A DNA stretch of 64,000 nucleotides from Xanthomonas arboricola (GTDB lineage Bacteria > Pseudomonadota > Gammaproteobacteria > Xanthomonadales > Xanthomonadaceae). The stretch is from assembly GCF_002940665.1 (NCBI RefSeq), contig NZ_MIGY01000004.1, positions 1 through 64,000 of the forward strand, in the 5' to 3' direction. The notes under the pieces were generated by a model. The model searched no databases and was not told where the DNA came from. It saw nothing but the letters and a program-made list of their open reading frames with translations. Positions 16,328 to 26,800 of the stretch are shown here, in pieces (within the stretch, counting starts at the first letter, position 1; every line of letters begins with the position of its first letter). A program made the translations under genes and the position numbers.

Positions 16328-17242
16328 ATGCTTGAGCGCATCCATCTCACCATCGTCCAGCAGGTCGAGCAGCAGGGCTCGCTGACCGCCGCCGCCGGCG
16401 TGCTGAACCTGACCCAGTCGGCGCTGAGCCACAGCATGAAGAAGCTGGAGCAACAGCTGGGCACCGACGTGTGGCTGCGCGAGGGACGCAACCTGCGCCT
16501 GACCCAGGCCGGCCAGTACCTGCTGGCGGTGGCGAACCGGGTACTGCCGCAGCTGGACCTGGCCGAGGAGCGCCTGGGCCAGTTCGCGCAGGGCGAACGC
16601 GGTGCGCTGCGTATCGGCATGGAATGCCATCCCTGCTACCAGTGGCTGCTCAAGCTGGTGGCGCCCTATCTGGCCACCTGGCCGGATGTGGATGTGGACG
16701 TCAAGCAGAAGTTCCAGTTCGGCGGTATCGGCGCGCTGTTCGGCTACGAGATCGATCTGCTGGTCACGCCCGACCCGCTGTACAAGCCCGGGCTGCGGTT
16801 CGAGCCGGTGTTCGACTACGAGCAGGTGCTGGTCGTGGCCAAGGGCCATGCGCTGGCGTCGGCCGCCTACGTCAAGCCCCAGCAGCTCACACGCGAGGTG
16901 CTCATCAGCTATCCGGTGGACCTCGAGCGCCTGGACATCTACAGCCAGTTCCTGCTGCCGGCCGGTGTCACGCCCAGGCGCCACAAGGCCATCGAAACCA
17001 CCGACATCATGATGCAGATGGTGGCCAGTGGCCGCGGCGTGGCCGCCATGCCACGCTGGCTGGTGGAGGAATACGCCGCCAGGATGGACGTGGTGCCGGT
17101 GCGGCTGGGTGCGCGCGGCATCGCCAAGCAGATCTTCCTGGGCGCACGCGAGGCCGATATCGCCGTCGACTACCTGCGTGCCTTCATCGAACTGGCCCGC
17201 CAGCCTGCCAATGGCACCGCCACGACATCCGGAGCCCACTGA
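16328..17242 (+). CDS. LysR-type regulator, MetR-like (304 aa)
   Basis: The N-terminal winged helix ([27 protein letters not shown]) and effector domain ([29 protein letters not shown] core) match the MetR subgroup, which senses homocysteine. MetR activates metE and related genes. Its position divergent from the flavin reductase and mes genes fits control of methionine synthesis. The stop overlaps the queH start as ATGA, so the two are translationally coupled. Confidence 0.9.
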   Translation: MLERIHLTIVQQVEQQGSLTAAAGVLNLTQSALSHSMKKLEQQLGTDVWLREGRNLRLTQAGQYLLAVANRVLPQLDLAEERLGQFAQGERGALRIGMECHPCYQWLLKLVAPYLATWPDVDVDVKQKFQFGGIGALFGYEIDLLVTPDPLYKPGLRFEPVFDYEQVLVVAKGHALASAAYVKPQQLTREVLISYPVDLERLDIYSQFLLPAGVTPRRHKAIETTDIMMQMVASGRGVAAMPRWLVEEYAARMDVVPVRLGARGIAKQIFLGAREADIAVDYLRAFIELARQPANGTATTSGAH

Positions 17243-17907
17243 TGGATACCACCGCAACCCGCACGCCACTCCCACTGCCTGCCGGCCACGACAAGGTGTT
17301 GCTGCATTCCTGCTGCGCGCCGTGCTCCGGCGAGGTGATGGAGGCCATGCTGGCGTCCGGCGTCGACTACACCATCTTCTTCTACAACCCCAACATTCAT
17401 CCGCGCAAGGAATACGAGCTGCGCAAGGACGAGAACATCCGCTTTGCCGAGCAGTGCGGCGTGCCCTTCGTCGATGCCGACTACGATCGGGACAACTGGT
17501 TCGAGCGGGCCCGCGGGATGGAGAACGAACCCGAGCGCGGCGTGCGTTGCACCATGTGCTTTGACATGCGCTTTGAACGCACCGCGCTGTATGCGCACGA
17601 GCACGGCTTTCCGGTGATCACCAGCTCCCTGGGCATCTCGCGCTGGAAGAACATGCAGCAGATCAACGACTGCGGCGTGCGCGCTGCGGCCAGGTATCCG
17701 GGCTTGATGTACTGGGACTACAACTGGCGCAAGGGCGGCGGTTCCTCGCGCATGGTCGAGATCAGCAAGCGCGAGAACTTCTATCAGCAGGAATACTGCG
17801 GCTGCGTCTACTCGCTGCGCGACACCAATCGGCACCGCGTGGAAAGCGGGCGCAGTCGCATACAACTGGGCGTGAAATTCTACGGCGATGCGGAACAGGA
17901 CGATTGA
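17242..17907 (+). CDS. queH: Epoxyqueuosine reductase QueH (221 aa)
   Basis: QueH catalyses the last step of queuosine synthesis, reduction of epoxyqueuosine in tRNA, and replaces the cobalamin-dependent QueG. Visible family marks are [15 protein letters not shown] with the adjacent-cysteine pair, [17 protein letters not shown], the Cys pair in [14 protein letters not shown], and the C-terminal YCGCVYS. Together these ligate an Fe-S cluster and a second metal. Length is normal. A B12-free enzyme next to the B12-free MesD system is notable. Confidence 0.93.
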   Translation: MDTTATRTPLPLPAGHDKVLLHSCCAPCSGEVMEAMLASGVDYTIFFYNPNIHPRKEYELRKDENIRFAEQCGVPFVDADYDRDNWFERARGMENEPERGVRCTMCFDMRFERTALYAHEHGFPVITSSLGISRWKNMQQINDCGVRAAARYPGLMYWDYNWRKGGGSSRMVEISKRENFYQQEYCGCVYSLRDTNRHRVESGRSRIQLGVKFYGDAEQDD

Positions 17908-18021
17908 GCGCAAGCGGGTCTTGGGGCGCGGCCGGGATCTCGATGTGCTCTTGGCCCCTGCCCGCTCGATCGGGGCTGACGCAGCGGCGCAGCCACTCAC
18001 CACCACAGGACGGCAACACCC

Positions 18022-18897
18022 TTGATCGATCCGGACACGCCCAGCCTCGCCGGCACCCTCACCGAGGCCTATTCGCTGGAGGTCAGCGCAAAGCACATTG
18101 CCGGGCTGGCTGCAGCGGCGCCCCGGATCACGCGTGGCGCAACCATTGCCATCCCCTACTTGCCCAACCAGGACGACGATGCGCGGCTAGCGGCAGCACG
18201 GATGGTGCGCGCACTCGACTTTCAGCCGATGCCGCACCTGTCCGCGCGCCGTATCGCCTCGCGCGAGCAGCTGCACGCCTTCGTCAGCCGCGCCGTCGAT
18301 GACGCCGGCGTCGAGTGCTGCCTGGTGATTGCGGGCGATCCGCCTGCTCCGCTCGGGCCGTTTCCGGACAGCTTGTCGCTGATCGATACCGGGATCTTTG
18401 AGCGCTCCGGCATCCGGACCATCGCTGTGGCGGGGCATCCGGAAGGGCATCCAAGCATGCCTGCAGCCGATCGATGGGAGGTGCTGCAGCGCAAGTGTCG
18501 CAGCATCGCCGAGCGCGGCATGGCGCCGCTGATCGTCACCCAGTTCGCGTTCGATGCCGACATCGTGCTGACGTGGTTGCAGGCGCTGCGCGCGCGCGGC
18601 ATTGCACATCCCGTGCGTGTGGGCGTACCCGGTCCTGCCGGCGTGGCGGTGCTCGCACGCTATGCCGCCAGCTGCGGTGTCGGCGCATGCGCATCGATGC
18701 TGTCAAAGTACGGCATCTCGCTCGGCAAGCTGTTGGGCACCGCCGGGCCGGATCGTTTTGTGGAACGGCTGGCCACTGGCCTGACTGATGCGCACGGCGA
18801 GGTCCGCATGCACTTCTATCCCTTCGGTGGCATCGCCCAGACTGTCGCCTGGGTAGAGCAATACCGCACCCTTACCGCGCGCGTTCAGGCGGACTGA
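18022..18897 (+). CDS. Methylenetetrahydrofolate reductase-like flavoprotein (291 aa)
   Basis: A TIM-barrel protein of the MetF superfamily. LVIAGDPP, the segment around IAVAGHPEGHPSM, LIVTQFAFDADIVLTWL and a late MHFYPFGG fit the FAD- and folate-binding core. The start is TTG at 18022; no better ATG lies upstream in frame. MetF makes 5-methyl-tetrahydrofolate, but some relatives act as demethylases or on other C1 units. It lies 114 bases after queH on the same strand. A link to the neighbouring methionine genes is plausible. Confidence 0.85.
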   Translation: MIDPDTPSLAGTLTEAYSLEVSAKHIAGLAAAAPRITRGATIAIPYLPNQDDDARLAAARMVRALDFQPMPHLSARRIASREQLHAFVSRAVDDAGVECCLVIAGDPPAPLGPFPDSLSLIDTGIFERSGIRTIAVAGHPEGHPSMPAADRWEVLQRKCRSIAERGMAPLIVTQFAFDADIVLTWLQALRARGIAHPVRVGVPGPAGVAVLARYAASCGVGACASMLSKYGISLGKLLGTAGPDRFVERLATGLTDAHGEVRMHFYPFGGIAQTVAWVEQYRTLTARVQAD

Positions 18898-19172
18898 CAC
18901 TCGCCGAACCCTGCGCTGCACAGCGACCGCAGACCTTTGGCTTTCATCAAGCAATGCGTCGTGGACCTCGACATATCCACGACCGCGATCACAGTCTCTA
19001 CTTCTTACTTCTGGCGTTTTGTTCGCTGCGCGTGAGGTGCTGCAGCGCACAGCAGACCTGTCACACGTGCGCGGTATAACCATCGGCGAATCGCGGCGAG
19101 GGGGCGCTGCATCCGATGCCGTTGCCATGCGCGGCGGCATCGCTTCTGCAACGTTCAAGGAGAGATGTCGCC

Positions 19173-21131
19173 ATGCCGAAGCCGTCGCTGTTGTCCCTGC
19201 TGTGCACCCTGTCGCTGGTCTCCACGCCGCTTGCCGCGGCCGAGCTGCAGCCCAAACAACTGGCTGGCCCACCGGAGGAGTTCGCGCAGATGCGCGCGCC
19301 CGATCCGGCCGAGTCGGCGATCCTGTCCAAGAGCGCCTTGCTGCCGGTGGAGTTGACGCCGGCCGGCAAGTCCGCACGCTGGCAAGGCACCTTGCCGGTG
19401 GAAAACGGCCATCTGCGTTTCATGGTGCTGGCCGGCGACCAGCCGTGGGAGGCGGCGGTGACTGCACCACGTGTTGCCGGCGCACGTGCCGCTGCTGTTA
19501 CACCGCAACTGCAGGCACAACGCACACTGCTGGGCAGCGCCGAGAGCGGCAGCAGCGGCATGCGTTACGCGGTGGAATCCGCGCAGAACGGCAACTGGGC
19601 GCTGACGCTGCAATCGGCGGCACCGGTGGCGCAACGCGGGTATGTGCTGATGGAAGGCGATGCGCGCACGCAGCTGGCCTCGTACCCGCGCCATCGTCGG
19701 CAGCAGGTCGGCCAGTCGCTGACGCTCAACGCCTTGCTCAGCGGCAACGATGCAGCCGGCGCGAGCTTGCTGGCCGCGCAGGCGGGGCAGATCGAGACAG
19801 CGAGCCTGCGTGTGATCGACCCGCAAGGCGGCATCCGCACACTGCCGATGGCCGATGACGGGCAGCACGACGATGGTGCTGCCGGCGATGGCGTGTATGG
19901 CGGCACGTTCCAACCGACGGCCGAAGGCACCTGGATCGCACAGGTGATCGTGCATGGTCGCGACCAGGCCGGGCAGCCGTTCGTGCGCACCAGCGAGCAT
20001 GTGTTGCCGGTGCTGGATACCTCCCTGCGTCTGCTCGGCAACGCGCTCAGCGCACGCGCTGCCGACGGCACCCGGCTCAGCATTGCCTTGCCGGTCGCCG
20101 CGCGCGGCAAGGCACCATCGCATTACCGCGTGTTAGGCCAGGTCTGGGGCACCGATGCCAAGGGCAAGGACGTGCCGGTGGCGTGGATCGGCGGCATGCT
20201 GACGCCGCAGCAAGGCCAGCTGCCGTTGAGCCTGGACGAACGCTGGGTCGCGCGTGCCGGCGCGCGTGCGCCGTTCACGCTGCGCGGGCTGCGCATCGAA
20301 GACCCGGACCATTACATCCCGCTGGTACAGTCCGACACGCTGCCGTTGCAGCTGCCCGCGTTGCGCCGCGCCAGCATCGCGCGCTCTGCCGCTGCGATTG
20401 ACGAAAGCATGCGCATGGGGCCACGTCCGACGACGCTGGCCCGTGCCACTGCGATGGCGCAACCGCAGGCCGCGGGGTCACAACTGGTGCTGGTGCATGG
20501 TTATTGCTCCAACGGCGTGTGGCCGCAGGCGCAGTTCACCAATGCATCCTCTTTCCTTGATGCCAAACAGAACCGCAGCAACGACCAGTTCGCACAGCGG
20601 TTGGCGCAGTTCGCCAGTCAGTGGTCCTCGTTCGCGACGGTGGCGCACAGCCAGGGCGGCATGGCCGCGCTGCATCTGTACACCTACTACTGGAGCGGGC
20701 TGGATAACGCCACAGGTGGGCGGGTGATGCAGTCGGTCGGCACGCCGTACCAGGGCACCAATCTGTCCGGCATTCTGGCGGCGGTGGGCTCGTGGTTCGG
20801 CGTGGGTTGCGGCACCAATACCGACATGACCTACGACGGCGCCAAAGCCTGGTTGGCCGGTATTCCAGCCGATGCGCGCGCCAAGGTCAATTACTACACG
20901 ACCTCGTTCGCCAAGACCAACTGGTACACCAACGACTACTGCAACGCGGCCTCGGACCTGGTACTGAACGACCCGGAAGATGGCACCGTGGAGCAGGTCA
21001 ACGCGCAGCTGCCGGGCGGCGTCAATCGCGGCCACACCACCGGGCAATGCCACACCACCGGCATGCGCGACCCGGCGCAGTATCTGGATGCCAGCCGCAA
21101 TGCGGTGATGAACGCCAACGCGGCGAAGTGA
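19173..21131 (+). CDS. Secreted alpha/beta hydrolase with immunoglobulin-like N-terminal region (652 aa)
   Basis: AAGGAGA precedes the ATG, and the chain starts with a signal peptide (LLSLLCTLSLVSTPLAAA). Residues about 25-420 are beta-rich and contain MADDGQHDDGAAGDGVYGGTF, a calcium-type Asp-rich motif of choice-of-anchor X domains. The C-terminal 200 residues hold a lipase-like hydrolase: LVLVHGYCSNG forms the oxyanion region, and VAHSQGG carries the predicted nucleophile Ser493. DLVLNDPEDGTVE and NRGHTTGQC could supply the acid and His. Related Xanthomonas proteins are annotated as conditioned medium factor. It is probably extracellular; the substrate is unknown. Confidence 0.85.
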   Translation: MPKPSLLSLLCTLSLVSTPLAAAELQPKQLAGPPEEFAQMRAPDPAESAILSKSALLPVELTPAGKSARWQGTLPVENGHLRFMVLAGDQPWEAAVTAPRVAGARAAAVTPQLQAQRTLLGSAESGSSGMRYAVESAQNGNWALTLQSAAPVAQRGYVLMEGDARTQLASYPRHRRQQVGQSLTLNALLSGNDAAGASLLAAQAGQIETASLRVIDPQGGIRTLPMADDGQHDDGAAGDGVYGGTFQPTAEGTWIAQVIVHGRDQAGQPFVRTSEHVLPVLDTSLRLLGNALSARAADGTRLSIALPVAARGKAPSHYRVLGQVWGTDAKGKDVPVAWIGGMLTPQQGQLPLSLDERWVARAGARAPFTLRGLRIEDPDHYIPLVQSDTLPLQLPALRRASIARSAAAIDESMRMGPRPTTLARATAMAQPQAAGSQLVLVHGYCSNGVWPQAQFTNASSFLDAKQNRSNDQFAQRLAQFASQWSSFATVAHSQGGMAALHLYTYYWSGLDNATGGRVMQSVGTPYQGTNLSGILAAVGSWFGVGCGTNTDMTYDGAKAWLAGIPADARAKVNYYTTSFAKTNWYTNDYCNAASDLVLNDPEDGTVEQVNAQLPGGVNRGHTTGQCHTTGMRDPAQYLDASRNAVMNANAAK

Positions 21132-21421
21132 TGCGGTTTCAGCAATGTGCAATGCGATGGCCGGCGTCTGCGTCGGCCATCGCAGCATGCGTGGGAACAC
21201 CGATCTATGGGTTGTAGTCAACGCGGCGAAAAACTGCTGCGTTCACCGATAGGTGGTGCAGCGCGATGTCCTTATCGCTTGCGGGACACTTGGCGGCATG
21301 AAGGTGGTCGAACGTGCGTACACGTCGGTCGCAGAGCGGATGACCTGTGGCTTGGCTGCAAGGTCCTTGCCCGCCCGCCATCACAGGACACGCCGACGTA
21401 CGTCTTTGTACGACATCGAGG

Positions 21422-21684
21422 CTCGGATCGCGCCTTAGCGACGCTGCGGTTCGAAGTCTTGGTTGCCCTATGGGTCGTGTCTCAATGCATTTGGACAGCG
21501 CGGATAGATCAGGTGTAGAGCTGCTGATCTGCGGCTTGGCTGCAAGGTCCTTGCCCGCCCACTATCGCAGGACACGCCGCAAGTACGTCCGTGTAGGCTC
21601 TGGCGCGGCATCCATGCCGCTCAAGGTCCCGCGACGGTGAGCGGACAAGCACCCGTCGAGATGGTCGGTGTGCATGGTTGCGAG
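21422..21684 (+). repeat. 263-bp direct repeat, copy 1
   Basis: Imperfect copy of 21990-22252 of the same length. The 5' half is diverged and the 3' half almost identical, from GGCTTGGCTGCAAGG to GTGTGCATGGTTGCGAG. It contains one of the long palindromic elements and has no coding signature. Confidence 0.75.
21549..21650. repeat. Palindromic element with 25-bp arms, copy A
   Basis: The left arm begins CCTTGCCCGCCCACTATCGC and the right arm ends in its imperfect complement (GCGACGGTGAGCGGACAAGC). About 50 bases lie between, holding a shorter GGCATCCATGCC dyad. It could fold into a long hairpin. Half of a further copy (left arm only) lies at 21364-21389. Confidence 0.7.
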
Positions 21685-21863
21685 CGGCGCATGACGGGCG
21701 CTGGTCGGATCACCGTGTGTTCGATTAACCCCTCACCATTTTCCCGTCGCAAGGCGAGCAGCAGACGGGCTTTCAACACGCAAGCTACAAACGTCTCATC
21801 TGCTACGGCAAGCCGAGTAGCAAGCTCTCAAGAAAGCCGCCGACCAACTCTCTGGTGCAGTGT

Positions 21864-21951
21864 CCTCGCCGCTTGCGGGACCCTTGGCGGCATGGATGCC
21901 GCCAAGGAGCCTCCACGGACGGATTCACGGCGTGTCCCGCAAGCGGTGAGG
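21864..21951. repeat. Second type of palindromic element
   Basis: Arms of 18 bases (CCTCGCCGCTTGCGGGAC and its complement, 17 of 18 paired) enclose an inner hairpin at 21882-21907 with a 12-bp stem and GG loop. A related half-element lies near 21265-21300. Nested palindromes of this kind suggest a MITE- or REP-like unit. Confidence 0.65.
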
Positions 21952-21989
21952 GCATCGCACGCTCGACTCACCTAGCTTTTGATTCAAGA

Positions 21990-22252
21990 CTCGGAGCGCG
22001 CCTTAACGACGCTAAGGCTCGAAGACTTGGTTGCTTTATGCGTGGTGTCGCGATGCACGCGGACCATGCGGATAGATCAGGCGCAGAGCAGACGATCCAC
22101 GGCTTGGCTGCAAGGCCCTTGCCCGCCCACCATCGCAGGACACGCCGCAAGTACGTCCGTGTAGGCTCTGGCGCGGCATCCATGCCGCTCAAGGTCCCGC
22201 GACGGTGGGCGGGCAAGGTCCCGTCAGGATGGTCGGTGTGCATGGTTGCGAG
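21990..22252 (+). repeat. 263-bp direct repeat, copy 2
   Basis: Pairs with 21422-21684. The spacing between copy starts is 568 bp, and the intervening DNA holds the other palindromic element. The two copies appear to be duplicated non-coding units between a secreted hydrolase gene and the RND operon. Confidence 0.75.
22117..22218. repeat. Palindromic element with 25-bp arms, copy B
   Basis: Best-preserved copy. The left arm starts CCTTGCCCGCCCACCATCGC and the right arm GTCCCGCGACGGTGGGCGGG, nearly perfect complements, 102 bp overall. It lies about 150 bases downstream of the convergent oprM-type stop codon and may end that operon's transcript. Confidence 0.7.
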
Positions 22253-22364
22253 CTGTGCGCACCGCGTGGCTGTCTGATGAGATGCGATCTGGTCCGCTCC
22301 TTTGACCTTGGCAGTTTCACTGCCGTTGCGGATATGGCGGATGCCCTTGCGCATCCGTGCAGGG

Positions 22365-23816
22365 CTACTGTTGCGCAAGCGGTTGCGATTGCGCATCGGC
22401 GCCGCCGCCGAGCACCTTGTACAAGGTCACCCGGTTGCTCGCTTCGGTCAGCCGCAGGCTGATCAAGGTCTGCTGTGCGCTGTAGAGCGAGCGCTGCGCG
22501 TCCAGCGCCACCAGATAGCTGTCCACGCCATTGCGGTAGCGCGCATCCGACAGGGTGAAACCGCGTTGTGCCGCGTCCACCAGGGCGCGCTGCGCGTCCA
22601 TGCGTTCGTCCAGCTGGGTGCGTTCGGCCAGCGCGTCGGCCACTTCGCTGAAGGCGGTCTGGATGGCCAGTTCGTATTGGGCGATGGTGATGTCCTTCTG
22701 CAGCTTGGCCACGTCCAGTTCGGCCTTCAGGGCGCCGGCGCGGAAGATCGGCAGGCTCACGCTGGGGGTGAACGACCAGGTGTGGTCGCCATCGAACAGG
22801 CTGGACAAGGCATCGCTGCCGCGCCCGACATTGCCGGTCAGCGAGATGGTGGGGAAGAACGCCGCACGCGCCGCGCCGATGTCGGCATTGGCGGCCTTGA
22901 GCGTGTGCTCGGCCGACAATACGTCCGGGCGCTGCAACAGCACGCGCGATTCCAGCTGCGCCGGCAACGGCGCCAGCGCCACGCCGGTCTCGATCGCATC
23001 GGCAGCCGGCAATAACGCCGCCGGTACCGGCGCGCCCACGACCAGATTCAAGGCATTGCGCGACTGCGCCAGCTGGGTGGTGAAGCTGGCCACGTCGGCG
23101 CGCGCGCTTTCCACACTGGTCTGGATCTGCGCCAGATCCAGACCGGAGACGATGCCATTGTCGTGCTGCAATTCGGTCAGGCGCAGCGTCTTGCGCTGGC
23201 TCTCCAGGGTCTGCTGGGCAAGTGCCAGCCGCTGCTGATCGGCGGCCACGGTGAGCCAGTCGCTGGCCACTTCGGCCACCAGGCTCAGGCGGGTGCTGCG
23301 CTGGGTCTGCTCGCTGGCCAGATAGGTCTCCAGCGCTTCATCCTTGAGGCTGTGGATGCGCCCGAACAGGTCCAACTCCCAACTGCTGATCCCCACCTGC
23401 CCGGTGGCGCTGCGGATGATCTGCGGCGCACCGGTGAAACTGGTCGCGGCCGCAGCACGTTGCGCGGTGTGCGACACGGTGGCGTCCACTGCGGGAAACA
23501 GGTCCGCACGCTGGATGCGGTACTGCGCGCGTGCCTGCTCGATGGTGAGCACGGCCACGCGCAGGTCGCGGTTGTTGTCCAGCGCCAGTGCGACCACCTG
23601 TTGCAGACGCGCATCGACCAGCACCTGCCGCCAGTCCAGTCCAGCCGCAGCGATAGTGCTGCCATCGGCACTGCCGCCGTGGGGCGCGCTGCCGGTGTCG
23701 CCGACCACGCCGGGCACCGGTGCGTCCGGGCGCGCATACCGCGGCGCCATGCTGACGCAGCCGCTCAATGCGATGGCGCAGGCCACTGCCAGACCAAGGG
23801 TTGTCGTGCGCATCAT
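22365..23816 (-). CDS. RND efflux outer-membrane lipoprotein, OprM/NodT family (483 aa)
   Basis: The lipoprotein signal ends in the lipobox ALSGC. Two repeated OEP domains follow, each with a beta-strand pair for the outer-membrane barrel and long helices for the periplasmic tunnel (for example ALDNNRDLRVAVLTIEQARA and QYELAIQTAFSEVADALAER). The trimer is the exit duct for the pump encoded just upstream. The start overlaps the stop of the pump gene as ATGA, so it is translationally coupled. It is the last gene of a three-gene operon. Confidence 0.93.
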   Translation of the reverse strand: MMRTTTLGLAVACAIALSGCVSMAPRYARPDAPVPGVVGDTGSAPHGGSADGSTIAAAGLDWRQVLVDARLQQVVALALDNNRDLRVAVLTIEQARAQYRIQRADLFPAVDATVSHTAQRAAAATSFTGAPQIIRSATGQVGISSWELDLFGRIHSLKDEALETYLASEQTQRSTRLSLVAEVASDWLTVAADQQRLALAQQTLESQRKTLRLTELQHDNGIVSGLDLAQIQTSVESARADVASFTTQLAQSRNALNLVVGAPVPAALLPAADAIETGVALAPLPAQLESRVLLQRPDVLSAEHTLKAANADIGAARAAFFPTISLTGNVGRGSDALSSLFDGDHTWSFTPSVSLPIFRAGALKAELDVAKLQKDITIAQYELAIQTAFSEVADALAERTQLDERMDAQRALVDAAQRGFTLSDARYRNGVDSYLVALDAQRSLYSAQQTLISLRLTEASNRVTLYKVLGGGADAQSQPLAQQ

Positions 23817-26800
23817 GGAGTCACCTCGGAGGTGGAAACGGCGGTGGGGTGCGCGGCAGCCTTGCCGGGAAACAGGCTGCGCACCATCACGTAGAACAAC
23901 GGCACGAAGAAGATGCCCAGCACGGTGGAGGCCAGCGTGCCGCCCAACACGCCGGTGCCCAGCGAATGGCGTCCGCCGGAGCCGGCGCCGCTGCTGATCA
24001 CCATCGGCAGCACGCCGAGCATGAAGGCCAGCGAGGTCATCAGGATCGGGCGCAGGCGCATGCGTGCGGCATGCAGGGTGGCCTCGATCAAGGGCTGGCC
24101 CTTCTCTTCCAGCTCCTTGGCAAATTCCACGATCAGGATGCCGTTCTTGGCAGCCAGGCCCATCGTTGCCAGCAGGCCGACCTGGAAGTAGATGTCGTTG
24201 GACAGCCCGCGCATCCAGGTCGCCAGCAGCGCGCCGACGATGCCCACCGGCACCGCCAGCATCACCGAGATCGGAATCGACCAGCTCTCGTACAACGCGG
24301 CCAGGCACAGGAACACGAACACCAGCGACACCGCATACAACATCCAGGTCTGGGTGCCGGCCGCCTGTTCCTGATACGACATGCCCGACCAGGCGTAGCC
24401 CACGCCCTTGCCCATGCTGTCCACTTCGCCGGCGACCGCGGTCATCGCATCGCCCGAGCTGATGCCGGATGCAGCGCTGCCGGTGATCTCCATCGATTCG
24501 CTGCCGTTGAAGCGGGTCAACACCTGCGGTGCATAGGCCCAGGCGCTGCTGGCGAATGCCGAGAACGGCACCATGGCGGCGTCGCTGTTGCGCACGTACC
24601 AGCGGTCGATATCGCCGGGCAGCATGCGCGCGGACGCTTCGCCCTGCACGTATACGCGCTTGACCCGGTTGTTGTTGAGGAAGTCGTTGACGTAACGCCC
24701 GCCCATCACCGTGGAGAGCGTGGTGTTGATGTCGGCTGCGGCAACGCCCAGGGCGCCGGCCTTGGCATCGTTGATCTGCACGCGATAGGTCGGCGCATCG
24801 TCCAGGCCATTGAAGCGCACTGCCGTCAGGCTCTGATTGCCGTTGGCCAGCTGCAGCAACTGCTTGCGCGCTTCCACCAGCGCCTCGTGGCCGTTGCCGG
24901 CAGCATCCTGCAGCTGCAGGGTGAAACCGGAACTGGTGCCCAAGCCATTGATTGCCGGCGGCGTCAATGCGAACACCTGTGCGTCGGGCAGCGTCATCAT
25001 CATCGCGCCGGTGATGCGCTGGGCCACCTCCTGCGCCGAGCCCTCGCGGTCGGCCCAATCCTTCAGGCGGATAAAGCCCATGCCCGAGTTCTGGCTGCTG
25101 CCGGCCAGGCTGAAACCGGAGATGGTCATGATGCCCTGCACTTCCGGCTGCTTGAGGATGAACGCGGTGGCCTGGTCGATCGACTGCTGGGTGCGTTGCT
25201 GGGTGGCACCGGCCGGCGCGCTGAACATCACCATCAGCATGCCCTGGTCTTCTTCGGGCAGGAACGCACTGGGCAGACGCCAGAACAGCAGGCCAAGTAC
25301 CACCAGCAGCAGCGCATAGACCAGCGAGCCGAGCTTGCGATGGCCGACGATGCGCTCCACGCCACGCCCGTAGCCCTCGGTGCCGCGATCGAAACGCGTG
25401 TTGAACCAGCCGAAGAACCTGCCCAGCACGCCCTTGCGCGAGACATGGCCGCCCTTGTCGATGGGCTTGAGCAAGGTGGCGCACAGCGCCGGGCTCAGGG
25501 TCAACGCGACCACCAGCGACAGGATCATCGCCGCGGCAATGGTCACCGAGAACTGCCGATAGATCTCGCCGGTAGCACCACCGAAGAAAGCCATCGGCAG
25601 AAACACCGCCGTGAGCACCAGCGCGATGCCGACCAGGGCACCGGTGATCTGGCCCATCGAGGTATGCGTGGCCTCGCGCGGCGACATGCCCTGCTCGGCC
25701 ATCAGCCGCTCGACGTTTTCCACCACCACGATCGCATCGTCCACCAGCAGGCCGATCGCCAGCACCATGGCGAACATGGTCAGCGTGTTGATCGAAAAGC
25801 CCAGCAGCGACAACACCCCGAAGGTGCCCATCAGCACCACCGGCACCGCGATCACCGGTACCAGCGTGGCACGCCAGTTCTGCAGGAACAGGTACATCAC
25901 CACGACCACCAGCACGATCGCTTCGATCAGGGTCTTGACCACTTCCTCGATGGAGATACGCACGAACGGCGTGGTGTCGTAGGCGACCTCGTACTTCAGG
26001 CCAGCCGGAAAATACGGCTTGAGCGCATCCAGCTTGGCTTCCACCAGCTTGGCCGCGTCCAGCGCATTGGCGCCGGTCGCCAGCTGCAGGCCCATGCCCG
26101 AGGCGGCCTTGCCGTTGAACTTGGAACTGGAGCCGTAGGATTCCGAGCCCAGCTCCACCCGCGCGACATCGCGCAGGTACACGGTGGCGCCGCCGGCGTC
26201 GGACTTGAGCACGATGTTCTCGAACTGCGCCGGTGTGCGCAGCTTGCTGCGCGAGGTCACCGTGGCATTCAACTGCTGGCCCTGCAGCGCCGGCAATGCA
26301 CCCAGCGCGCCCGACGAGACATCGGCGTTCTGCGCGGCGATCGCGCTGCTGACATCCGAGGGCATCAATGCGTAGGTGTGCAGTTTCTCCGGATCCAGCC
26401 ACACCCGCATCGCGTACTCGGCACCGAACACGTTGACGCTGCCGATGCCGTTGAGGCGGCTGATCGGGTCCTGCAACGAGGACACCATGTAGTCGCCGAT
26501 GTCGGTGCTGTCCATGCTGCCGTCTTCGGAAGTGAAGGCCAGCACCATGAACATGCTGCCGCTGGCCGACTTGGTGACGGTCACGCCGTTGGTCTTGACC
26601 TCGTCGGGCAGCAGCGCCTCGCCTTGCGACACCTTGTTCTGCACCTGCACCTGCGCGGTATCCGGGTCGGTGCCGGACTCGAAGGTCAGCGTGAGTTGCG
26701 CAGTGCCCGCCGAGCTGCTGCTGGAGGACATGTAGAGCAGATTGTCCAGGCCTGTCATCTGCTGTTCGAGGATCTGGGTGACCGAGTTCTGCACGGTCTC

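Noticed and set aside
21132..22364. CRISPR array
   Set aside because: Repeats are long, few, palindromic and unevenly spaced; no regular 28-37 bp repeats with unique spacers and no cas genes.
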